Source of the DNA: Rhizobiales bacterium 64-17
GTDB taxonomy: Bacteria > Pseudomonadota > Alphaproteobacteria > Rhizobiales > Xanthobacteraceae
DNA length: 61,581 nt
Reading direction: 5' to 3'
NCBI GenBank assembly: GCA_001899285.1
Contig: MKWA01000002.1
Coordinates: forward strand, 106,684-168,264
In this document: one piece after another, positions 56,650 to 61,581 of the stretch
How positions within the stretch are numbered: position 1 is the stretch's first letter
Layout of the letters: each line of letters begins with the position of its first letter
Translations under genes and position numbers: made by a program
Notes under the pieces: generated by a model
Told to the model about the DNA's origin: nothing
Database searches by the model: none
The model's input: only the letters and a program-made list of their open reading frames with translations

Positions 56650-57105
56650 ATGGCTAAACCGGAAGACACGCTCACGCTCGACACCACCCAGGGCAAGGTC
56701 GTGATCGAGATGCGGCCGGACCTCGCGCCCGGCCACGTCGCGCGCATCAAGGAGCTGGTGAAGGAAGGCTTCTACGACGGCATCGTGTTCCATCGCGTGA
56801 TCGATGGCTTCATGGCGCAGACCGGCTGTCCGCACGGCACCGGCACCGGTGGCTCGGGCAAGAAACTCAAGGCCGAGTTCAACAGCGAGCCGCATGTGCG
56901 CGGCGTCGTGTCGATGGCGCGGGCGCAGAATCCGGATTCCGGCGACAGCCAGTTCTTCATCGTGTTCGACGACGCGACCTTCCTCGACCGGCAGTACACG
57001 GTCTGGGGCAAGGTGATCGAGGGGATGGAGAACGTCGACAAGATCAAGCGCGGCGAGCCGGTGCAGAACCCGGACAAGATCGTCAAGGCCAGCATGGGCG
57101 CGTAA
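56650..57105 (+). CDS. Cytosolic cyclophilin-type peptidyl-prolyl isomerase
   Basis: A 151-residue PpiB-like enzyme without signal peptide: FHRVIDGFMAQTGCPHGTGT, GVVSMARAQNPDSGDSQFFI and DRQYTVWGKVIEGMENVDKI. Start ATG 56650 follows a short AC-rich spacer; upstream in-frame codons to 56602 are not conserved. Downstream lies a genomic repeat, then queA. Confidence 0.92.
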   Translation: MAKPEDTLTLDTTQGKVVIEMRPDLAPGHVARIKELVKEGFYDGIVFHRVIDGFMAQTGCPHGTGTGGSGKKLKAEFNSEPHVRGVVSMARAQNPDSGDSQFFIVFDDATFLDRQYTVWGKVIEGMENVDKIKRGEPVQNPDKIVKASMGA

Positions 57106-57233
57106 GCCGCCCGTTGGACGATGGTGTTACCTCGCCCCGCTTGCGGGGAGAGCATAGGCAGTCCAAAGGACTGCCGTCCTGACGCCAAACGCCGATGCGG
57201 GGCATCGGCTATGCGCCGTAACGAAGTGAAGGC

Positions 57234-57311
57234 GGTCGGGTGAGGGGCTATTCCTCAAGTCTTGAATGGTTGCCCCTCACCCCGACCCTCTCCCCGTAAA
57301 CGGGGAGAGGG
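57234..57311. repeat. Composite intergenic palindrome, CTCTCCCCG family, copy 2, forming the queA leader
   Basis: GGTCGGGTGAGGGGC (57234-57248) pairs with GCCCCTCACCCCGACC (57272-57287) with a one-base bulge. CCCTCTCCCCG (57286-57296) pairs perfectly with CGGGGAGAGGG (57301-57311) around the loop TAAA. The 20 bases CCCTCTCCCCGTAAACGGGG are identical to copy 1 (38896-38915). The element runs almost to the queA start. Confidence 0.78.
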
Positions 57312-57322
57312 AGAAGAGCACA

Positions 57323-58396
57323 ATGCGCACAGACCTGTTCGATTTCGAGCTTCCGCCCGAGCGGATCGCGCTGCGGCCGGCGTCGCCGCGCGATAGCGCG
57401 CGGCTGCTCGTGGTCAAGCCGGATGGGTTGGCGGATCGCATTGTGCGCGATCTGCCGGATCTGCTGGCACCAGGCGATGTGCTCGTCATCAACGACACCA
57501 AGGTGATCCCGGCGCGGCTGTCGGGTCGGCGCATCGGCCGCGCCACTGAGCCGGCGATCGAGGCGACCTTGCACAAGCGGCTCGACGGCTCGCGCTGGCT
57601 GGCTTTCGTCAAGCCGGCGAAGAAGCTTGAGGTCGGCGACGTGGTGCGGTTCGGCTCCGAGGGCAAGGTGTGCTTCCTCGACCAGCTCGATGCGACGGTT
57701 GAGGCGAAGGGCGAGGGCGGCGAGGTGACGCTGTCGTTCGCGTTTCATGGCGCGGTGCTCGATCAGTCGATCGAGGAACGCGGCACCATGCCGCTGCCGC
57801 CCTATATCGCCGGCAAGCGCGCGCCGGACGAGCAGGACCGCAGCGACTACCAGACCATGTTCGCGAAGATCGAGGGTTCGGTCGCGGCGCCGACCGCGAG
57901 CCTGCATTTCACCGATGCGCTCGTTGTGGCGTTGAAGGCGCGCGGCGTCTCGATCCATCACGTCACGCTGCATGTCGGTGCCGGCACCTTCCTGCCGGTG
58001 AAGGCCGACGACACCGACGCGCACAAGATGCATTCCGAATGGGGCACCGTCTCGGCGGAGACGGCGGCGGCGCTCAATGCCGCGCGCCAGGCCGGCGGCC
58101 GGATCGTCGCCGTTGGCTCGACCGCGCTGCGGCTGATCGAGAGTGCCGCGGCCGAGGATGGGACCGTGGCGCCGTTCGAGGGCGAGACCGCGATCTTCAT
58201 CACGCCCGGCTATCGCTTCAAGGCGACCGACCTGATGCTGACCAATTTCCATCTGCCGAAATCGACGCTGGTCATGCTGGTGGCGGCATTCTCCGGTCTC
58301 GATCGCATCCGCGGCGCCTATGCCCATGCCATTGCCGACGGCTATCGCTTCTATTCGTATGGCGACGCCTGTCTGCTATATCCTGCGGCGCGATGA
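57323..58396 (+). CDS. queA: S-adenosylmethionine:tRNA ribosyltransferase-isomerase
   Basis: QueA adds the epoxycyclopentanediol part of queuosine to tRNA. The 357-residue protein shows [36 protein letters not shown], the core [20 protein letters not shown] followed by [10 protein letters not shown], and [20 protein letters not shown]. Start ATG 57323 is 12 bases after the repeat hairpin at 57286-57311. Its stop overlaps the tgt ATG by 4 bases, so both queuosine enzymes are coupled. Confidence 0.95.
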   Translation: MRTDLFDFELPPERIALRPASPRDSARLLVVKPDGLADRIVRDLPDLLAPGDVLVINDTKVIPARLSGRRIGRATEPAIEATLHKRLDGSRWLAFVKPAKKLEVGDVVRFGSEGKVCFLDQLDATVEAKGEGGEVTLSFAFHGAVLDQSIEERGTMPLPPYIAGKRAPDEQDRSDYQTMFAKIEGSVAAPTASLHFTDALVVALKARGVSIHHVTLHVGAGTFLPVKADDTDAHKMHSEWGTVSAETAAALNAARQAGGRIVAVGSTALRLIESAAAEDGTVAPFEGETAIFITPGYRFKATDLMLTNFHLPKSTLVMLVAAFSGLDRIRGAYAHAIADGYRFYSYGDACLLYPAAR

Positions 58397-59529
58397 CGGC
58401 ACCGTTTTCTTTCACCTTGAACACCACCGATGGGATGGCGCGGCGCGGCGCGTTCACGACGCCGCACGGCACCGTGCAGACGCCGGCGTTCATGCCGGTC
58501 GGTACCCAGGCGACAGTAAAGGGGCTCAAGCCCGAGGCGGTACGTGCGGCCGGCGCGGAGATCCTGCTCGGCAACACCTATCACCTGATGCTGCGGCCGG
58601 GCGCGGAGCGCGTCGCCGCGCTCGGCGGTCTGCACACATTCATGAACTGGCCGCATCCGATCCTCACCGATTCCGGCGGTTTCCAGGTGATGTCGCTTGC
58701 CTCGCTGCGCAAGCTGACCGAGCAGGGCGTCACCTTTCGTTCGCATATCGACGGCGCGCATGTCACGCTGACGCCGGAGCGCTCGATCGAGATCCAGCTT
58801 CTGCTCGGCGCCGACATCGTCATGCAGTTCGACGAATGCCTGAAGCTGCCGGCGGCGCGCGAGGACATGGAACGCGCGATGCAGCTTTCGCTGCGCTGGG
58901 GCGAGCGCAGCCTGCGTGCATTCGAGACGGCGCCGGCGGGCCACGCGCTGTTCGGCATCGTTCAGGGTGGCGACGATACAGGGTTGCGGGCCGCGAGCGC
59001 GACGGCGCTCACCGCCATGCCGTTTCATGGTTATGCGGTGGGCGGGCTCGCGGTCGGTGAGCCGCAGGCGGTGATGCTGCGCGTGGTCGAGGAGGTGACG
59101 CCGCTGTTGCCCGCCGACAAGCCGCGCTACCTGATGGGCGTCGGCAAGCCCGATGATCTGATCGAAGCGGTGGCGCGCGGCATCGACATGTTCGACTGCG
59201 TGATGCCGACCCGCAACGGCCGGCACGGCATGGCCTTCACCCGGCTCGGGCCGGTCAATCTCGCCAATGCCCGCCACGCCGATGACCCGCGGCCGCTCGA
59301 TCCGGACTGCCCGCATCCGGCGGCGCGGACCTATTCGCGCGCCTATCTGCACCATCTGGTGAAGGCGAATGAACTGCTCGCCGGCATGCTGCTGTCGGAG
59401 ATCAACATCGCCTATTACCAGACGCTGATGGCCGGGATGCGCGAGGCCATCGCCGCCGGGCGCTTTGCGGACTTCCGCGATGCGGTACAATCCGGATGGG
59501 CGCGGGGCGATCTCCCACCGGTACCGTGA
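58393..59529 (+). CDS. tgt: Queuine tRNA-ribosyltransferase
   Basis: Tgt swaps guanine 34 for preQ1 in GUN tRNAs. The 378-residue protein has [40 protein letters not shown] (catalytic Asp in the TDSGGFQ region), and [36 protein letters not shown]. The usual zinc cluster C-x-C-x2-C near PLDPDC is changed here: the frame reads [20 protein letters not shown], keeping one Cys, and the second position is His308. This pattern is not a sequencing slip, as the surrounding frame is intact. Confidence 0.95.
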   Translation: MTAPFSFTLNTTDGMARRGAFTTPHGTVQTPAFMPVGTQATVKGLKPEAVRAAGAEILLGNTYHLMLRPGAERVAALGGLHTFMNWPHPILTDSGGFQVMSLASLRKLTEQGVTFRSHIDGAHVTLTPERSIEIQLLLGADIVMQFDECLKLPAAREDMERAMQLSLRWGERSLRAFETAPAGHALFGIVQGGDDTGLRAASATALTAMPFHGYAVGGLAVGEPQAVMLRVVEEVTPLLPADKPRYLMGVGKPDDLIEAVARGIDMFDCVMPTRNGRHGMAFTRLGPVNLANARHADDPRPLDPDCPHPAARTYSRAYLHHLVKANELLAGMLLSEINIAYYQTLMAGMREAIAAGRFADFRDAVQSGWARGDLPPVP

Positions 59530-59632
59530 TTGTGGCAGCGCAATGCGTTTGCGCATGATGCCTGATATCGCATGCTCTTGCGTCGTCCGTCATTTGCAGA
59601 CAGAACGGGCGCAACCAAAAGGAGACAGAGAC

Positions 59633-60640
59633 ATGACATTCGGAGGATTCTCACGCATGCGTCAGTTCACGGGAATGGTCGCGCTCACCGGAGCGCTCGC
59701 TGTCGGCCTCGCCGCGTTCACGCAGACTCCCGCGCTCGCGCAGAAATATCCGGAACGGCCGGTGAAGATCGTGCTGCCGTTCGGCGCCGGCGGCGTCGCG
59801 GACGTCACCACGCGGCTCGTCGCGGAAAAGCTCGGCGACAAGCTCGGCCAGCGTTTCGTGGTCGAGAATATGCCGGGCGCCGGCGGCATCACGGCGGCGC
59901 GCTCGGTGATGCAGGCGACGCCCGACGGCTACACGCTTGCCTTGTTCTCGAACGGCACGGCGGTCAGCGTCGGCCTGTTCAAGAGCCTGCCGTTCGACCC
60001 GTTGAAGGATTTTCGCCCGGTCTCGAGCATGGGCTATTTCGATCTGATCTTCGTGTCGAGCGTCAATTCGCCGTACAAGACGTTGGCGGATTTCATCAAG
60101 GCGGCCAAGGCGAGCCCCGGCAAGCTGAACGTCGGCACCATCGCCGCCGGATCGAGCCAGAATCTCGGCGCCGAACTGTTCAAGTCCACGGCCGGTATTG
60201 ATGTCGCCATCGTGCCGTTCAAGAACAGCGGCGATGTCTCCATCGCGCTGGAACGCAATGACATCCAGCTCGGTGTCGAGTTCTATGCGGCCTTGCGGCC
60301 GAGCCTCGAAGCCAAGAAGTTCGTTCCGCTCGCAACCTCGGGTCTCACCCGCGTCACCTATCTCAAGGACGTGCCGACGGTGAAGGAAGCGGCGGGCCTC
60401 GACTTCGAGGCGACGTCATGGAATGCGATCTATGCGCCGAAAGGCGTGTCGGACGACATCGTCAAGACGCTCAATGGCGCCCTCAACGAAGTGCTGAACG
60501 ACGCGACGATCAAGCAGAAGGCCAATGACATGGGCATCGTCGCGAAGGGCGGCACACCGGAAGAGATCAACAAGCGGCTGACCGACGACATCGCCAAGTG
60601 GTCGGCGGTGATTCAGAAGGCCGGTATCGAGAAGCGCTAA
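59633..60640 (+). CDS. Tripartite tricarboxylate transporter (Bug-type) substrate-binding protein
   Basis: A 335-residue periplasmic binding protein of the Bug/TctC family: signal peptide (about 1-36, MVALTGALAVGLAAFTQTPA), then QKYPERPVKIVLPFGAGGVA, the family N-terminus, and GKLNVGTIAAGSSQNLGAEL plus LFKSTAGIDVAIVPFKNSGD. No TctA/TctB membrane subunits are in the window, so it is an orphan or shares a distant transporter. GGAGACAGAG precedes ATG 59633. The amidohydrolase follows after 22 bases. Confidence 0.9.
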   Translation: MTFGGFSRMRQFTGMVALTGALAVGLAAFTQTPALAQKYPERPVKIVLPFGAGGVADVTTRLVAEKLGDKLGQRFVVENMPGAGGITAARSVMQATPDGYTLALFSNGTAVSVGLFKSLPFDPLKDFRPVSSMGYFDLIFVSSVNSPYKTLADFIKAAKASPGKLNVGTIAAGSSQNLGAELFKSTAGIDVAIVPFKNSGDVSIALERNDIQLGVEFYAALRPSLEAKKFVPLATSGLTRVTYLKDVPTVKEAAGLDFEATSWNAIYAPKGVSDDIVKTLNGALNEVLNDATIKQKANDMGIVAKGGTPEEINKRLTDDIAKWSAVIQKAGIEKR

Positions 60641-60662
60641 CGAAACCAGACGAGCACAGCAG

Positions 60663-61511
60663 ATGACGCGAGACTTCTCCAAGCGACGCAAGCCGGCGTT
60701 CAAGCTCCCGCCGGGAGCGACCGACGCGCATTGCCACGTGTTTGGCCCCGGCGCGGTGTTTCCCTATGCACCGAACCGGCGCTACACGCCTGAGGATGCG
60801 CCGAAGGAGGATCTCGCGGCGCTGCATGCACATCTTGGTGTCGATCGCGCGGTGATCGTGCAGGCGTCGTGCCACGGCAGCGATAACCGCGCGATGCTGG
60901 ACGCACTCGCCTGGCGGCCGAAGAACTACCGCGGCGTGGCGATCGTCGATGCGCAGACGCCGCCGACCGATTATCCGAAGATGGCTTTGGCTGGCGTGCG
61001 CGGCGTGCGCTTCAACTTCGTCAAGCATCTCGGCGGCATGCCGGACCTCAACCTGCTGGAGAGCGTGGTGCGCAAGATCAAGCCGCTCGGCTGGCATCTG
61101 GTGTTCCATGTCGATGCGCCGGATATCGAACAACTGTCGGACCTGATCCTCAAGCAGACCGTGCCGGTTGTAATAGATCACATGGGCCGTGTGCCGGCCA
61201 AGGATGGCGTCGACCAGCCGCCGTTCAAGGCGCTGCTCAAGCTCCTCGAACACAAGCACGTCTGGGTGAAGGTGTGTGGATCCGAGCGCATCTCGATGCC
61301 GCCCTATGACGAAGCGTTGCCGATCGCCAAGCGCATCATGGAAACCGCGGCGGACCGCACGCTGTGGGGCACCGACTTCCCGCATCCGAATGCGACGCAC
61401 GAGGCCGACGAGGCCGATCTGGTCGATCTGGTGCCGAAGTTCGTACCCGATCCGGCGGTGCAGAAGCTGCTGCTGGTCGATAATCCGGCGAAGCTGTACG
61501 GCTTCAACTGA
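60663..61511 (+). CDS. Amidohydrolase, 2-pyrone-4,6-dicarboxylate hydrolase (LigI)-like
   Basis: A 282-residue metal-dependent hydrolase of the amidohydrolase-2 group. Metal-site motifs: LPPGATDAHCHVFGPGAVFP (HxH), HLVFHVDAPD, PVVIDHMGRVPAK, and LWGTDFPHPNATHE with the catalytic Asp. Compared with LigI and related lactonases it has the same length and motif order. It may cleave a cyclic dicarboxylate from aromatic catabolism, which the upstream binding protein could import. No other aromatic-degradation genes are seen. Confidence 0.85.
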   Translation: MTRDFSKRRKPAFKLPPGATDAHCHVFGPGAVFPYAPNRRYTPEDAPKEDLAALHAHLGVDRAVIVQASCHGSDNRAMLDALAWRPKNYRGVAIVDAQTPPTDYPKMALAGVRGVRFNFVKHLGGMPDLNLLESVVRKIKPLGWHLVFHVDAPDIEQLSDLILKQTVPVVIDHMGRVPAKDGVDQPPFKALLKLLEHKHVWVKVCGSERISMPPYDEALPIAKRIMETAADRTLWGTDFPHPNATHEADEADLVDLVPKFVPDPAVQKLLLVDNPAKLYGFN

Positions 61512-61530
61512 TCGCGGCGACAAAAAGCAA

Positions 61531-61563
61531 AAACCCTCCCGCGGTTTCGGCGGGAGGGTTTTC
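61531..61563 (+). terminator. Intrinsic terminator after the LigI-like gene
   Basis: CCCTCCCGC (61534-61542) and GCGGGAGGG (61550-61558) with a 7-base loop form a perfect stem, flanked by AAAA before and TTTT after. It ends the transcript. Confidence 0.88.
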
Positions 61564-61581
61564 TATTTTCAGAAATGATGA

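Overview
The window is a GC-rich chromosomal segment of an alphaproteobacterium, almost certainly a member of the Hyphomicrobiales (Rhizobiales) close to the Bradyrhizobium / Rhodopseudomonas / Pseudolabrys groups. The evidence is gene content and order: ilvD-exoR-like-xth, erpA-dgt-argS-SPOR-nagZ-scpAB-tatABC-serS-surE-pcm-nlpD, yajC-secDF-Mth938-SQS/PSY, and coaD-ppi-ppi-queA-tgt. Supporting signs are an HWE-type histidine kinase, Omp25/31-like barrels, a DUF1127 protein, alphaproteobacterial GTTC-N7-GTTC SOS boxes and families of intergenic palindromes typical of the order. I see no rRNA, tRNA, CRISPR array, prophage or insertion sequence.

Layout. Positions 1-6315: the tail of IlvD, an ExoR-like periplasmic Sel1 protein, exonuclease III on the minus strand, and an RND efflux adaptor/permease pair. 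Positions 6367-18547: a dense housekeeping run (erpA on minus; dgt, argS, SPOR protein, nagZ, scpA, scpB, tatA, tatB, tatC, serS, surE), many genes overlapping by 1-4 bases. Positions 18552-24657: a minus-strand HWE kinase/response-regulator pair sits between surE and pcm-nlpD, followed by a HAD dehalogenase-like gene and a DUF815 ATPase. Positions 24859-31571: yajC-secD-secF with two genes whose human homologues are complex I assembly factors, then (minus) trmFO and an odd kinase-like fusion protein.

Positions 31585-43121 are the accessory part: DUF1127, an orphan solute-binding protein with MFS and MaoC genes, mgtE, two small GNAT paralogues, DUF2189, aquaporin, GST, GFA and an AT-richer Mrr-type nuclease. 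Intergenic palindromes are concentrated here, and a 1.27-kb gene-poor stretch (37922-39194) carries a highly structured sequence with its own minus-strand promoter, Shine-Dalgarno and 61-codon frame. Positions 43153-53225: uvrA and ssb, each with a perfect SOS box, separated by two tandem outer-membrane barrels, then marC, gyrA and lysE. Positions 53288-61511: PepSY, quinone reductase, ankyrin protein, coaD, two cyclophilins, queA-tgt, and a Bug-type binding protein with a LigI-like amidohydrolase.

Functionally the segment is mostly core: translation and tRNA modification (argS, serS, queA, tgt, trmFO), chromosome maintenance and repair (scpAB, gyrA, uvrA, ssb, xth), export (Tat, Sec), envelope (nlpD, nagZ, SPOR, Omp). 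I found no large undescribed multi-gene system. The most unusual items are the kinase/ANL-C-domain fusion (29113-30165), the structured minus-strand transcription unit (about 38753 to 38200), and the queA leader built from a genomic repeat. All functions are inferred by reading protein motifs; no database search was run.
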